From Microplitis mediator (lineage: Eukaryota; Arthropoda; Insecta; Hymenoptera; Braconidae), in contig NC_079973.1 in assembly GCF_029852145.1 (NCBI RefSeq), forward strand, positions 9,444,385 through 9,508,384: 64,000 nt of DNA. Reading direction: 5' to 3'. The notes below the pieces were generated by a model, which did no database searches, was not told the origin of the DNA, and worked only from the letters and a program-made list of their open reading frames with translations. The position numbers and the translations under genes were made by a program. This document shows, piece by piece, positions 1 to 12,845 of the stretch; the first letter of the stretch is position 1, and each line of letters starts with the position of its first letter.

Positions 1-1387
1 GAAATAGATTTCTTATTCTTTGTTTATTTATTTTCAATTTTTAAGATAAGATCGAATTAAAAAGAAGTTTTTTGCGACATTTTTTTTATATATTTCAAGG
101 TCAAAAACTTTAAAAGATATAATAAATGAAATGAAATTAGTTATAACCCTTTGAATTGGGATGCTAAGATTTAAAAAGTGTTACGCGAAAATAAACTTAA
201 TCAATGCAGTCTCACAAATTTAGGAAAAATTAGAAGAACAAATGCACCAGCTAAATTTCAATAAATAAATAGGTATTTTTTGTTTAAAAAAAGGCTGTTA
301 TAAAAGTATAGTGAAAATTAAAGCCAGTTTGATAAGCTACAACATACAATTAACGAAATTCAAATATTATGTATTACTCTTAAGTTATTGAACGCTAAAG
401 CGAAAAAAAAGTTTATATTCCAAGAAAAAATAATCAAAAGAATAATAAGTGATTGGCACAAATTAGAGCTAATTTAATGAGCTGTAAGCTGCAATCACGG
501 AAATAAGATTATCTTTTTAGATTCAGAAGTTATTTCACGATAAATCAACCAAAGTCGATTTTTTCGAGAAATCTAAACTTTCTGTCCGATTTAGTTCATC
601 TTCGAACTAAATTGAGTCCTTTCACTAAAGAATAACTTTACCAAGTTTCATTAAGATCGGTGTAGATTTGTGGTCACTATCGTGGTAGAACGGCGCGTGT
701 ATTACATATATAAATTTTAACCAATGGTATTTTTGGAACCTACTCGATTGACCCATACAGAAAATGGTAAAATTTTCGGAAATTCGTGTCGTGAGAACAA
801 ATACAATAGTTAGATTTCTATGAAACTTACATAAAAATGAGAGAGAAAATGTTAAATTCTTAAAATAAATAAAATAATAAAAATCGTTGAGTATTTTTTT
901 ACATTTAAATAAAAATCTGTATTTAAGATAGTCATAATGATTATCAAGAAAGTTTAAAAGTAGAATAATGAGGCATTATAGAAATAATAAATAATTGCAA
1001 AGAGAAAGAAACTGTATAACTTAGTAAATGCATAAGCTGGATACTTCATCATCGGTCCGTGTAACCCCGATATAATTTTATTGTACCGAGCGTACCTGTG
1101 GAATATTGTTGACAATGGGCACGCACATTGCATGCATGCACGCACAACAAGCGCAAAACTTGGTCGTAATACATACTGCATAGTTTATAAATGCACTATA
1201 CTATTTATAACATAAATATGTATTATATAGTGACGGGATTGACACAACTATGATACTACTTCCGGAGAAATAAAAAAAGTCAAATGATAAATAATACATA
1301 ATCTCTTTAAATTATGTATCAAACGTAGTAATCTAATGCAACATTATTATTATTTTTTTTTTTCAGATAAAACTATAAATAAAAAAT
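1..1387. other. AT-rich sequence downstream of the last visible RapGAP exon
   Basis: No exon or repeat family I can define. If the gene continues left, this is intron. The 75-codon minus frame at 954-1181 shows no coding character. Confidence 0.5.
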
Positions 1388-1880
1388 CGGTCTATCGGCT
1401 GACCCTGCAGGCCACCCCCAAAAACTTCCCGCTGTTTTCGAGTTCCTTGAGCTCGAAAATACTTTTGCATGCCGTTGTTTTCAAAAAAAAAACGTTTTTT
1501 ACCATTTTTTCTCCAACAATACCTCTCAAACGAATTGACCGATTTTGATGACTGAGGTGGCAATCAACGCGTTTTATTGAGTTCTAAAGCTGATCAGATT
1601 TTGGAGTTGATTTATCCAGTCGTTTTTGAGAAATTTCAAAAATACTAGCCGCGTCGAATGACACCTTGACGATCAAAATCGGTTCATCCGTTCAAAAGTT
1701 ACAGATATTTACATACGTACGTACATACACTCGGACATCATCTTGAAATTAGTCAGACTAGTTTTCTAGAACCTCAAAACGTCAAGATCTGATAGAAATT
1801 CGATTTTCGGAAATCGGACCGAAACCAATAACGAAACAAAATTTTTGAAAATTTTCAATTTTCTTAGCCGGAAGTTGAAA
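1388..1880 (+). repeat. Repeat A, copy 1
   Basis: This is one copy of a dispersed repeat seen about nine times. In this orientation the left end carries CTGACCCTGCAGGCCACCCC, followed by a palindrome built on GAGTTCCTTGAGCTCGAAAA. The right part has the AACCTCAAAACGTC / GATTTTCGGAAATCGG block and ends TTCTTAGCCGGAAGTTG. No transposase frame is present. A chance forward frame (1336-1548) overlaps it and is not a gene. The class is unknown; ends were set by comparison with the copies at 48138 and 61723. Confidence 0.75.
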
Positions 1881-2510
1881 AAATATCAATTTAATTATTG
1901 TTTTCGAAAAGATTTCATGAAAATAACAAACAAAAATCTCTTAGGCCCTACGAATTTTTACAGATATTTGTCTATATTCTTGTATTTTCGATCTGAATCT
2001 ACGAGATCTTGCCGCAGTAAGGCTATCTACGACAAAGAGAATTTATTTATTTATTTAATAATTTCATCAGCTCTGAAACATGAATTCCCTAAGGACCGTA
2101 ACATACATAAAGTAACATTTAGTATAGTACATAATTGTTATTAGAGAGAATTTATAACACATCAATAAAGATTATTTTATTGTTTGTTTTCATTAAATAT
2201 TCCTGGTACTGAATTTTTTATTTCTAAAAGATCAATTGTAAGTAAGCAATTTGATTCCTTTAAAAATAATTATTGCAGTACAATATAAGTCAAAATCGAT
2301 AGATATTCGTTCTACGTGTCACGAGTTAATGGATCTTGTTATTTATGGTACAATAAAAAATAAAAAAAAATATCAAGAATAATAATACATGTGTTTTATA
2401 TTAATAACGTGACTGATATTTCATGAAGTGTGATCGATTATAATTAATCAGTATTAACAGTATGACGATAAACTTCAAATACTTTTATCGATGTTCTATT
2501 GTTTGATATC

Positions 2511-3435
2511 TACACGTAGAAAACGAGTCTCAAATATATTATAATATTTAATATAGTTTAGTAAAAAATATTAATGCGAATCAATAATTGAATTATTTTC
2601 ATTATTTATTACTAAATATATAGTAAATATCACAATATGCTAATCAATATCACATGTTTGTCTGAAAAATTTCTATAATTACTACTTTTATTGATAAAAT
2701 ATCAATTTATTTAAAGAGAATATTCAATTACTAAACGTTAAGAAATACATTTCATTATACGATTACTATCGGTACGAGTTACAATCGGTATAGTAATTTT
2801 TGTAAATCAAAAAAAAAGCGTAGTATTAAGTATTATACATCAACTAAAAATTACTAAACAGTTTGTAATTTTTCCTAAGCAGATCGATAAAATTAACAAT
2901 TGGTAAAAATAGTATACAAGAATATGTATTAGAAGTTCAGAGACTTTCATTCAAAGGAGACATCATCAGACCGGCTGACTGAAAACAGGATTCGCACGCA
3001 GGAGATCAGGGTTCGAACCTTGCTCAAGTCATTTTTAAATATTAAAATTGAAACCAACACTACTGTACACGTGTCATAAATAATAACAATAAAAAGTTTA
3101 AAAACAAATTAAATTTTAATTTTATTTAAATGTATTCTAATATTGTACAATTTACCATATTGGAGAGTGAATTTCACTAAACATACAGTCAAGTTCACTA
3201 ATGCAGTTTACATTCATTTGCATACTCAAATAATAAAACTTTCTAAGTATAAATAAAATTTAAATTGACACGACAACCCTGCTTTGACAAATCGCTTCGC
3301 GTTCGAGGTGTGCAAAATATAATTCTTAAGACGGTAGAAATTACACAATTTCAATAGCGTTTTGAGCTTACAAAATAAATTTAGTGATTTTAACTGATAT
3401 TCATAAGTAAAATTCCCTATATTTTTTCTCCATGA
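2511..3435. mobile_element. tRNA-motif transposable element, copy 1
   Basis: This is about 0.92 kb and matches 21323-22634 along its length. It opens TACACGTAGAAAACGAGTCTC and ends CCCTATATTTTTTCTCCATG, decayed versions of the TACACGGA inverted ends seen in copy 2. Its core (about 2975-3030) reads GGATTCGCACGCAGGAGATC, then AGGGTTCGAAC, which resembles the anticodon-to-T-arm half of a tRNA with a B-box-like GGTTCGAAC. No A box or full cloverleaf is visible. Probably a non-autonomous element that captured a tRNA fragment, or a tRNA-derived SINE fused to other sequence. Confidence 0.6.
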
Positions 3436-4306
3436 TATAATACATGAATTCCTGTAGTTGAATGTTAATGGAAGACATAAAATTAGTTATAAATTAAACT
3501 CTACTCTTGATCGGTTGATGAGAAAATTTAAAATAGTGATAAGTTATAAGTTAAGGTGATAATTAATTGAATTTAATATAACTTTCGGCGCGCGCGCAAA
3601 AAGGTGCATTCTATTTCTTTCATAGGTATATTGTATATTTCTCAAACTATAGTGTTTGTCTCTGTACTGCGCTATCACAATATCCTTCCACCTCACGATC
3701 GATTTCGAAACTTTGCATCTAGAATTACACTACATACAATAGAAAGCCTCAGGCCAATTCAAAGTGTCACACACACTCGGGTGAGGTATCCAGACAGCTA
3801 AGAGTACATGGCATTTTGGCTTTATTCCAATTTATATTTCAAACATCCTGTTCCGATAGGACGTCGATTATCGACTTTATATAAAAAATAAATATTTTTA
3901 AAAAATGTTTAACGACAATGAAAACTAATGATACCAAGTTTTTTTTTTTTTCTCAAGAATAAAAAAAAATGTCGTTTATCTTGTAAATTATTATTTTAAT
4001 TTCATTACAAAAGTTATGGCCGTTATTTACTATATACGAGGGTTAAAAGTATTCCAGCGAAAAAGTGTTATTATTTAAAACATCCTGTAAAATATTAGAT
4101 TTTGTCGCAAGGCAGACGGTGGACTGAATATAAGCTCACACTCTGGATAAATTTATGGCTGACATAAATAAAAAATTAAGTTATTACACTACGAAACTGT
4201 GCATATTGGTATTATGGACATTAAAATACTCGCAGAGAATTTTATAGTAAAAATTACCCAAAAAACTTTAGGATACGGTGGGGCAACTCGATATTTCTGA
4301 GAATTA

Positions 4307-4451
4307 TACTCTCTAAACATGAATTAGTGAAAATAAGTGAATATTTACTGATTTCAAGTGCAAACCGAACCACTAATTTCAAAAAGTGGTTCGGTTGGCA
4401 CTCAGAATTAGTGAATATTGACGTATTTCACTTATCCATGTTTAGAGAGTA
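4307..4451. mobile_element. TA-flanked foldback miniature element
   Basis: This is a near-complete palindrome of about 141 bases. The left arm CTCTCTAAACATGAATTAGTG pairs with the right arm ending CATGTTTAGAGAG. The centre holds AACCGAACCACT against AGTGGTTCGGTT. A TA dinucleotide flanks each end, as expected for Tc1/mariner-type insertion. No coding capacity; the 74-codon forward frame through it is an artefact. Confidence 0.75.
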
Positions 4452-5105
4452 CATAACTAAGAAAACTAAGTGCAATAGAAAATTCAAAAATTCCGAATTT
4501 TTTCGATACTTTGTTCTACACAGCACGGTAATTTTATCAAAAATCTTTTAATTTCAAGTTCATTCGGAAATATTCGGCTCTTTTTGTTAATTCTAGTACC
4601 GATAGGTTACAATTAATTAAGTGACATATAAAGGTGTTAGCGAACATCTCTATACATTTATAATAATATATATTGTGAATTTTTTTTCGTATTATAACTA
4701 TAGATATGTATTTGAATACTTATGAAATGTCGAATAAGCTTAGTAGATGGACTGTTTTATTACTGTTAACAGTGATTTATTGGAGTTAATAAATCATAAT
4801 TTATTTTACAAAATTAACATGCTTATATTTTGTTGTTACTATAAGTGATTGTATGTATGTTGAGCTATTGAACGCATCTAACCCATTTTATTATAGTTTT
4901 CTTTTAATTATAATTTTTTGTAATTCATTGCTTTTATTGAATTTTATTCGAATATTTTACTACATATTCTAATTTGGCATAATCAATTACGATGCAGCTG
5001 GTAAAAGTTTTTAGAATAAAATTTAATCTGTTACCTTGTGAAAATTACAATGCACATTGTAAATTCTGTACAATGTATTTGAAAAAATTCTATGTTATCA
5101 GTCAT

Positions 5106-5212
5106 TTTCAACATAATTCCATACTGTCCTCATGCTACTATTATCATAGTAGTTTTCGCAAAAATTTTTTATGCAAAAAAAATACCGCGAAATTCTCTGA
5201 GCATACTGTGAA
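5106..5212 (-). repeat. Inverted partial copy of the element at 5838
   Basis: The reverse complement of this stretch matches 5830-5938: the word GCGAAATTCTCTGAG and the ATGCTACTATTA block occur in both, in opposite orientation. Together they form two arms about 0.6 kb apart. It is a truncated relative of the element at 5838-6688. Confidence 0.75.
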
Positions 5213-5837
5213 CTTTATTTATTTATATGTATGCATATTATTTATAAACATTATTGTTTGTTTGTATGTATTTCCTTATAGAATATATAAAATGCCCTGA
5301 CCTTATAATCTTTTGTAGTTCTGCGGATTAAGATAGTTTTCTGCAAATATTTTTAACATAAATATTCTAATTGAGATCGGGAATGAATAGAATCGATTAA
5401 TGGATTAAAAAATCTGAACTATCTAAAAAATCATTAATTTTACTTATTTCAACTCTGAATTACTTTGATTTCTCGCTTTATAAATTTATTGAAATACTTG
5501 CTGAAGTTCGTTAATAGAAAGTTCGGCTTATTGCTCTGAGCATATTCATTTACTATATACATTTTCTTATTTGTTTCTCTACTATGAACTCTGTTCGAAA
5601 ACAATTTAATCTACAAAGATATAGGTATTTGAAACAAGAAGCCGAACTTGCAATAAGTAAGCTTCAATTTGCTTTTTAGATATTCATTGTTTGATGTTTG
5701 CCAATTTTATCAAATACACAAAATAATTTTCTTATCAATCAATATGAGTTATTATTAATTGATTGCGTCAGTTTTCAATTACCAATTATCTTGATTTAGA
5801 GATATCACTACAAATTTATGTTTTATGAGCCAAAACT

Positions 5838-6688
5838 GTACACTCAGAGAATTTCGCGGCATTTTTTTACATGAAAAATTTATAGGAAAATTACTATGGT
5901 AATAGTAGCATGAGGGCAGTATGAATTATGGTAAAAATTAACAATAACATACAAATTTTTCAAATTCATCAAACAGAATTATGTACTTGAAGATCAGAAC
6001 GTTTGTCGTGTAACGAAAATGAAAAAAATTACCGTAAATTGCTGTAAAATACGATAATTTACGGTGAACTGCTGCATTATACGTCAAATTTATGGTAAAA
6101 TTGCGGCACAAACAGTCGAACTCCTTTAACTCGGATTCCATTATCTCGGAACTTCCCCTCAATCTTGACCCCCACTACAAGCTACGCTGTCTCCCACCCG
6201 ATACTATAAATTTGTATGTCTCTGTCTATATTTATCTATACATCATTCATGTAGACGTAAGAGCGCATGCGTTATAGTTTACTTTTTAAGAAAGAAGGGG
6301 CATCCGTTAACTCGGAAGTTACAAGAAATTTCCGCTCCTCCATAAACTAACTGTCCGAGTTAATTTCCGGAGTTGACTGTAATCAAAAATTGGCGGCAAT
6401 CTTGCGGTATTTTACGGTAAAAGTATGGCATTTTACCGCAATTTTGCGGTATTTCATCAGTAACGTGCAAAATTCCGGCCTTTTACTGTCTTACTGTAAA
6501 AATGCCACGAATTTCAGTAAATTGCCGCAATTTGCCGTATTGTACCGCCAATTACGGTAATTTTCGGTATTCTGCCGTAAATTACCGCAAAAATTCGGGA
6601 AATTTGCAGTAATCCACGGTATTTTGCGGTAAAATATGGTAATTTACCGTAATTCGGATCTGCCAGGGATGAAATTCTCTGTGTGTAC
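5838..6688. mobile_element. TIR element rich in TTACGGTAA motifs, carrying a nested insert
   Basis: The ends GTACACTCAGAGAATTTC and GAAATTCTCTGTGTGTAC are inverted repeats. The interior, especially 6400-6655, is packed with variants of TTACCGTAA / TTACGGTAA and TTGCGGTA, which would form many short hairpins. Without the nested 269-bp element (6112-6380) it would be about 0.58 kb. No coding frame is credible. Confidence 0.7.
6112..6380. mobile_element. Repeat C miniature element, copy 1 (nested)
   Basis: The termini ACAGTCGAACTCCTTTAACT and its inverted partner ending CCGGAGTTGACTGT bound it. The interior shares CTTCCCCTCAATC, ACGAGCTACGCT-like and GAGCGCATGCG words with the copies at 51022-53874 and 59952-60180. 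It sits inside the TTACGGTAA-rich element, so it inserted later. Confidence 0.75.
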
Positions 6689-8409
6689 TGAAAAACTTGA
6701 TAAAATAAATTCATTTATTCTCTCATAGCGTTCATTCTTAACACTTAATATTTGATGTTACATGATATTTTTAAAATCATTATTCTGAACTAATTATCGT
6801 GTTATAATAAAATGATGTGAGTTTTTATAGATACTTCTAATACATTGAAAAAGCGTTAATTGTAGGTCCGTAACAGATGAAAGCAACACAATGAAGAATA
6901 AAATCATTGCCTTAAACTATAAGAACAAAAACGCGTACAAAACAACCAACTAAATGGTAGAAATTGAGATTGAAAAAGAAGAGAAAATAAAAAGATGGAA
7001 ATAACACTATTAAGATAAGAAAAATAATAAATACAAGTCGAGCTCTTGAAATGTAAAGACACTTAGATTTTCAGAAAATTTCCACTAGAATGGAAGCTAC
7101 TTGACTCGATGAAAAGAATTGTGATGAAAATGAAAATATATAAATGCATGAAGAAAAATACTGAAAGAGGTAAAAAGTATTTGTATAATAAACGAAGGGA
7201 TATGAGTTAGTACATGTATAAAGCGTATAAAGTAAAAGGAAGCTAGAATTTCCACGTAGGCTTTCCTCCGCAGGAGAACATTCGAAACATAAGTACGTAA
7301 GCTACGTAAGGTATATTAGTAGTACAGGAAGGGACGATGTAAAGAACGTCTAATACCAAGAGTACCAAGAGAAGGGAGCTTCAAACAGACTATGAGAAAC
7401 TTCCCACTCCCACGCCTAGAATATTCTATAGTGTTCTTTTCCTGTGTATCTTTTACTTTGCTTGTCCAGACTTAAATCTTGCTCTTGGATCATATAAAAC
7501 TAACTACGGCAAGATTCTCTCTACGCTATTGTATTGTGTAAGCCTATACACTATATGTACATACATTTTACAAGGACTTTTTGTCTGTTTATTCATCAAT
7601 CTCTTGTTTCTAGCACATGTCATGTGGGTCCAGTGGGATTTGTCCATGCCCACGCGAGTATTAGACCCTCTGGCGTTTACGTAGGTTGCAAACGCTATAT
7701 AATTCTATTCTGATCTATGCTGTATGATAAATCAATAGCTGACATATACTCACTTGGGAGAACAAAGAACAAGTTATAACTTTGGTCAAAAACTCAAAGA
7801 TTTATAAAGAAAATGACATTCTCATCACGAAAAGTCTACATTAATTATTATCATTTTATTCGGGATTACCACAATAGCTTATAAATATTTTTCGTTTGTT
7901 GGAAACTACAAAACTCAGAAATAAGAGTGGAGAGTAATGGTCTGTTGTATATATATTTGAGGAGAAGCCGCACCTAGCCTTATGGATAATCTGTAAATAG
8001 AGAAGCGACTAAAAACGCAGACGTTAAACCGCCGAGAATAGAACTTGCTACTGAAGTATTTGAGTCTCTTTAGTTTAAACTGATGTACTAACTTCCTGTG
8101 ATCCTTTACATCTTTAGATTTTAACGGCACTTAACAGTCTAATTAAATTTATTGATTAAACTAACAGGAATTGGTCATTTATTAGTTTATTTCAACAGTG
8201 ACAATACACATTTAACGATCAAATTCAAGCTTTAATTATACACTCATAGTTTTTATGAGTGTTTAAAAGTTTTGTTACTGAATTGACTTTACAATACTAT
8301 GATTTAAAGCATTAATTATAGATTCACTGATTTATAAAACAGGTCACCTTCAACAAATGTTTTTATCTCTTCAATCTCATTATTATTAAAACAATGAATA
8401 GATAATTAC
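6689..8409. other. RapGAP intron, left of exon 8410-8721
   Basis: AT-rich with a moderately G+C-richer stretch at about 7240-7700. I searched the minus strand for the expected continuation of the Rap-GAP domain (an EH-N-Y type start after GR) and did not find it, so the next exon lies left of the window or escaped me. Confidence 0.45.
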
Positions 8410-8721
8410 CCTTCCAACAAAAAAGCGTCTATAGCACTTGGCTGTGTCATCCTGATCGATTCGTGGCTGCCAAGCTGGTTGCGTTGGCAGCATTGCTCTG
8501 CCAACAGAATCAAGAGCATGACGATGATCAGTACCATCTACCCAATATCCTGGAGGTGTTACAATTAGTGGTGGTTGTTGCTGAGTACAGGTATTAGCTT
8601 GTTGGATAGCTGCCTCCATCAAGGCACGTCCCAAAGGTGCATCGCCAACTGGCGATGGTGATGGAGACGGTATGAGGGTTTGATTACCAGGACTGGAAAC
8701 TTGACGATCGTCTCTAGATGT
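8410..8721 (-). CDS. Rapgap1: RapGAP exon entering the Rap-GAP domain region
   Basis: The exon is 312 bases (104 codons), phase 0 at both ends, with acceptor tgatttcag before 8721 and donor gtaatt after 8410. It begins with a low-complexity Ser/Pro stretch (about residues 8-28, including PSPSPSP), then a helix-like LGRALMEAAIQQ and a Gln-rich segment. The diagnostic part is PPLIVTPPGYWVDGTDH (residues 50-66), which matches the GYWIEGTNHEI segment known from mammalian Rap1GAP. The last residues, KCYRRFFVGR (95-104), match the IYRKHFLGK segment just before the catalytic domain, where the family continues with EHFNYYSLD. The next exon is outside the window. The frame is open throughout and compositionally unlike the flanking DNA. 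Both the GoLoco exon and the alternative first exon can splice to it in frame. Confidence 0.93.
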
Positions 8722-9262
8722 CTGAAATCAGGAAATTTTTTTTTTATAAATTAATTCATTTTCTATAACATAAATATTGTAACGAATGTGAAACTGATCT
8801 TTTAAATACAATATATATAACAATAGTCATGTTGTTAACTATGCATACAATATGCCATGAATAATTTTATTTATTATCGGCAATACTGATAAGTTAGATT
8901 ACGTAAGAATTTTACATGACTTCAAAAATACATATAGATGGGATCAATATATCCTCAAATAGTTTATTTCTCACTATAGTAGGCCTCCCTATTATTAAAG
9001 TGAGCATCGTGCTCCAAACAAACACCCAAACACGTTTCACGAGGTCTGGGAAAGTTAACAACATACAGACTAGCATACGGCAGTTCCAGTGGGTAATAAC
9101 TACAGTAGCAATGAAAGATTGATGCGAATAAGATAGCGATTTGCAAACATATGTATATTGATGTATCACTGCAAATATTTACATAGGGATGGTTACTATG
9201 GAGTACAATAAACTTATTTTAGTTTTCCTATTATAGAAATAATAACTATAAAGCTCAAATTC

Positions 9263-9710
9263 GAAAAATGGTTGGCCCTGTGTACTAACCCCGAAACTTT
9301 CCGCTATTTCCAAAATTAAGGCGCGAAAACTATTACAAGAGAGTTTTGAACTCTTCGAGCTGAAAAGTATTACATAATGAAATTGAGCTTTTGACTTTGT
9401 GAGCTTAAAACTGTTATTTTTCTTGATGTTAAAATCATAATTAAAAATTGACTATCAGATTATTTTTAGAGATTTTGATTTAGTGGAACCGTTGGTTACA
9501 CAAAAACAGTTTATCTTCTCTCAAGAATATTTTTTGCAATCTAGAAGAAAACCAAAATTTTCTTAGTTCGAGAAAAAAATTATCAGAAAAACTTCCTTAG
9601 ACATCAAAACTCATCATCTAATAAGAGCGAATTTCGCATGTTTCACTGGAATTAGTTGAACCGTTTTTTTTTTTTTTTTAATGATTAATTTTCTTAACGG
9701 TACGTTAAAA
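9263..9710 (+). repeat. Repeat A, copy 2 (decayed)
   Basis: It begins AAAATGGTTGGCCCTGTG with the following CCCCGAAACTTTCCGCTATTT, and ends TTTTCTTAACGGTACGTTAA, a degraded form of the family's right end. The middle differs from copy 1 and part of the right half seems lost. Confidence 0.6.
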
Positions 9711-9920
9711 GGATATACTACTATGAGAACGAGACTTACAATTTTAAGTACTTGAAACACATTACTAGTTTACGCAATGTGCGCAAGCGTAAATTCTTCT
9801 TTAATAGAAGAATTAATGGATTTCAAGCAAAATAGTGAGTCATATGCAGCATATCAGTACATGATCCGTAACATTATTTGCTATGGTACACATATAATAG
9901 TAAAGATTATGTATAATGGG

Positions 9921-10187
9921 TACACAGAAAAAAAAATCTTGAACTTGAATCGATAATTTTTTAGCGAGAAAATTTTTTGAGCGAAAAAAATTTTTTTTTT
10001 CAATTGAAAAATATTATATTCGGGTAAAGAATTTAAATTTATCAATCGAAAAAATATTTTTTTGAATCAAGAATATCAACTATAAGAAAAAAATATTCTT
10101 GAACTAAAAATCTTTTTTTCTTCATCCTAATATTCTTGGGTCAAGTACATTCTTCTTAATGCAAGTTAATTTTTCTTTTTTGTACAT
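9921..10187. mobile_element. Probable miniature element with TACACAGA end
   Basis: It starts TACACAGAAAAAAAAATCTT and holds several inverted copies of an AATATTCTTGA / TCTTGAACT motif. The right end near TTTTTCTTTTTTGTACA is only a loose match, so the boundary is uncertain. Confidence 0.4.
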
Positions 10188-11089
10188 TTTTTTGCTGGCA
10201 TTGGATTCAATCAAATCCTAGTTCAACAATATGACAACCAAAAAATTGTAGCAACTTACGTTGCAACATTGGAATTAATTTGACTAGGGAAAACTTCAAG
10301 AATTGAGTTGATTCAAATACTCCTAAAGACTGATATCATGAGTGAAGAATTATTTTAAAGCTTGTGTCACTTTGATACTTTTTGGCGACATTAATTGATT
10401 TGATAAATACATTAATAGATATTATAATTAAAAATTTATATTAAAACAAATTAAACTCTAAAAATTTATAATAGAAATAAATATTCATCTAAAAATATAT
10501 ATCAACGGAGTAGAATCCTTTTTTTCGTTTCTGTTTCCTGAAAAGTTGCGACCCGAGATATATTTAGATGAAGAAAGAGGGTAAAAGAAATGTTGCGAAG
10601 AGTCATATGTTGTAGTTTTTTTTATTCACTTTAGTTTTTTTTTTCTTTCTATTTAAATTTAGAAACACTTAAATTAGTAAATGAGGTAAAGAAGGAGATA
10701 ACTTTTTTTGGTTTCTCTTGAGGATATAGTATATTCTACAGTGAGAATCAATTACAAATAGTCACCACGAAGACGTGAAGACCAACTGAAGACTTTCAAA
10801 AAAAGATTAAGTAACATGAAACCGTCTCATCGGTTCTGCTATAAAATAATGTAACAAAAACAAAAAATTATTAAGCAAGATGGGACACACAACGTTCTGT
10901 GCTTTAGATTTAAAATAAAATTTTGACAATATTTTTTAAGAATTTATGATTACAACATAAATTTGGAAAGGATATTAGAAAAGTTTGACAAATCCAAAGG
11001 TGCAATAGTATCTAAAATTTATAAGTTAGCAATGCAATAAAATTTTTTTTACTTAAAAAAAAAATCCTACTTTATTCCGAACTTTTTTT

Positions 11090-11658
11090 TTTACGAATTG
11101 ATCGGTCTAGTTTTTTCAACGTTATTTGGGAAGAATATTTTGCAACAATCTTTACTTTTCGCATGACTCGTAATCGACTTGATTGATAAAAGCTCAAACT
11201 TCCACGAAAGCTAAAATTTAATAAAACTTTTCGGATACACCCCGAGAATTATCTCAATCAGTTCCATCAATTATCCTTATCAATTCGTTCGAGAGTTATG
11301 GAATACTTACACATACACATGCACGTTTATACAGAATACTATTAGGATATCATGTTGAATATTGGCTACGTGCGCTTACATATACTACTATAGAAATAAA
11401 TGTGTATTGTTGTATAAACGTATGGTCCGCAAAAAGTTCCAGTCCGCTTTTTTGGTGACGCTGTCATTATGCGTGTATACGTCTCACACTGATGTTTTAA
11501 TAGTATTCGTATTTTCGTGCACGCAGCCAATAGTGAGAATATATTCTTAGAACCTTAAACGTTGACATCTAATGAAAACACGATTTTTGAAAATCAAATA
11601 GAAATCAATTGCTTGTGTATTTTTTTTAATTTTTAATTTTCTTAGCGAGAAGTTAAAA
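11090..11658 (+). repeat. Repeat A, copy 3 (right part)
   Basis: It lacks the CTGACCCTGCAGG head but has the later part: a GAATTGATCGGTCTAG segment, the TTCTTAGAACCTTAAACGTT / GACATCTAATGAAAAC block, and the end TTTCTTAGCGAGAAGTTAAA. A 62-codon forward frame at 11362-11550 falls in it and is not a gene. Confidence 0.65.
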
Positions 11659-12761
11659 ATTTCCGCTTGTCCACGTCTACATTGGTACATATAAGATTGT
11701 TTTCTTTATATAAATTTATATACTTTCGCCGTGCACATTTATTCATTTATATCTATAAAGAAATATAGGTTGAAACAAAGAGATCGATGTCAAATAGGAA
11801 AGTGAGGGGAAAATTAACGTGCTAGAGATTGTTGATCAGCTATCGCTATTATATAAATAAGATGAAATTATATTGAGGAGAGCAAAGAAAGGGGTCGGAA
11901 GAGAAATCATAATGTAAACTGTCGAGTAATGCAGTAAGCTCTCTTTCTTTATATACATATTATACATGCAATAAGATAGTGACTCATCTTGTACGTGGGC
12001 GTGTAGGAAATGCCTGATCAAACCTGCGCAATTCAAGTAAGGTCTCAATTCAGCTATGGAGATATGAAAAATTCCCATCGTCTAGTTAACTTTTTGATAA
12101 TTCGAACATGTAATAAATTTCTTAAGCAAAATACTCTTTCAGTAATTTCAAAAATTATGATATGTTAAATTAATTATAAAGTTATAATTCAAATGAATTG
12201 AATTAATAAAAAATTTTTTTAAAAACTATACATCCAAGCCGAAAAATTAAATCTCACTTTCAATCTCAAATTTAGGCTGCGAATAAGCGTATTCTAGAAT
12301 CTCATTCGAATCTCTATACTGCATCTTTTTTCGTTTTTACACCATAGAGCTTCAAGTGAGGTTCTGTTTTTCGATTAGGGCAGAGTAAAATAAATCACAG
12401 TTGCAAAAAACAATAATTAATTTAAGTAAATAAATATGTTATCGTTATTGCAGAAATAACATATTTTTCATGATACCAGCATCGAAACTTAAAGTTTAAG
12501 TTCTCTACAGCCAGTCGAAACAAGAGATAATTTCAGTCCAATGTCACGAACAAATTTTAGCAAACGGGTACATTGCGGTTGCCTTTAGTTAGCGGGCAGA
12601 AGCATATTATAAGTATTTAGTCCCTATGGAAAAATAAATAATGTTTTTGTCGTTTTCGTAAATGACAGTTCTGTTTTTGTGATAAAGTTTTATAAAAATG
12701 AAAATAAACTATTGTTTATTTAAACTATTTATTAATAGTACTTGTAGTTTCTGTTTAATCG

Positions 12762-12845
12762 TAAATCGCGAATCACAATTTACGCTTACGTTAATAATTG
12801 GATTACACCATTGGTCTTAAATTAACTTATCTCTAACTGGCTGCT
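12762..12845 (+). repeat. Dispersed repeat with inverted partner at 35222-35310
   Basis: The stretch reads AATCACAATTTACGCTTACG, then TTACACCATTGGTCTTAA, and matches the reverse complement of 35222-35310 closely. Weaker similarity extends left. Class unknown. Confidence 0.7.

Noticed and set aside
4992..5300. 102-codon forward open frame
   Set aside because: It overlaps an inverted repeat fragment (5106-5212) and has a Tyr/Phe/Ile/Cys-rich composition typical of AT-rich chance frames.
7915..8130. Candidate continuation exon of RapGAP
   Set aside because: The minus-strand peptide does not resemble the conserved Rap-GAP domain segment that should follow the GR at 8410.
8912..9169. Overlapping frames of 60-85 codons on both strands near the RapGAP exon
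   Set aside because: They do not continue the RapGAP frame, have no matching splice phase, and show no protein family I recognise.
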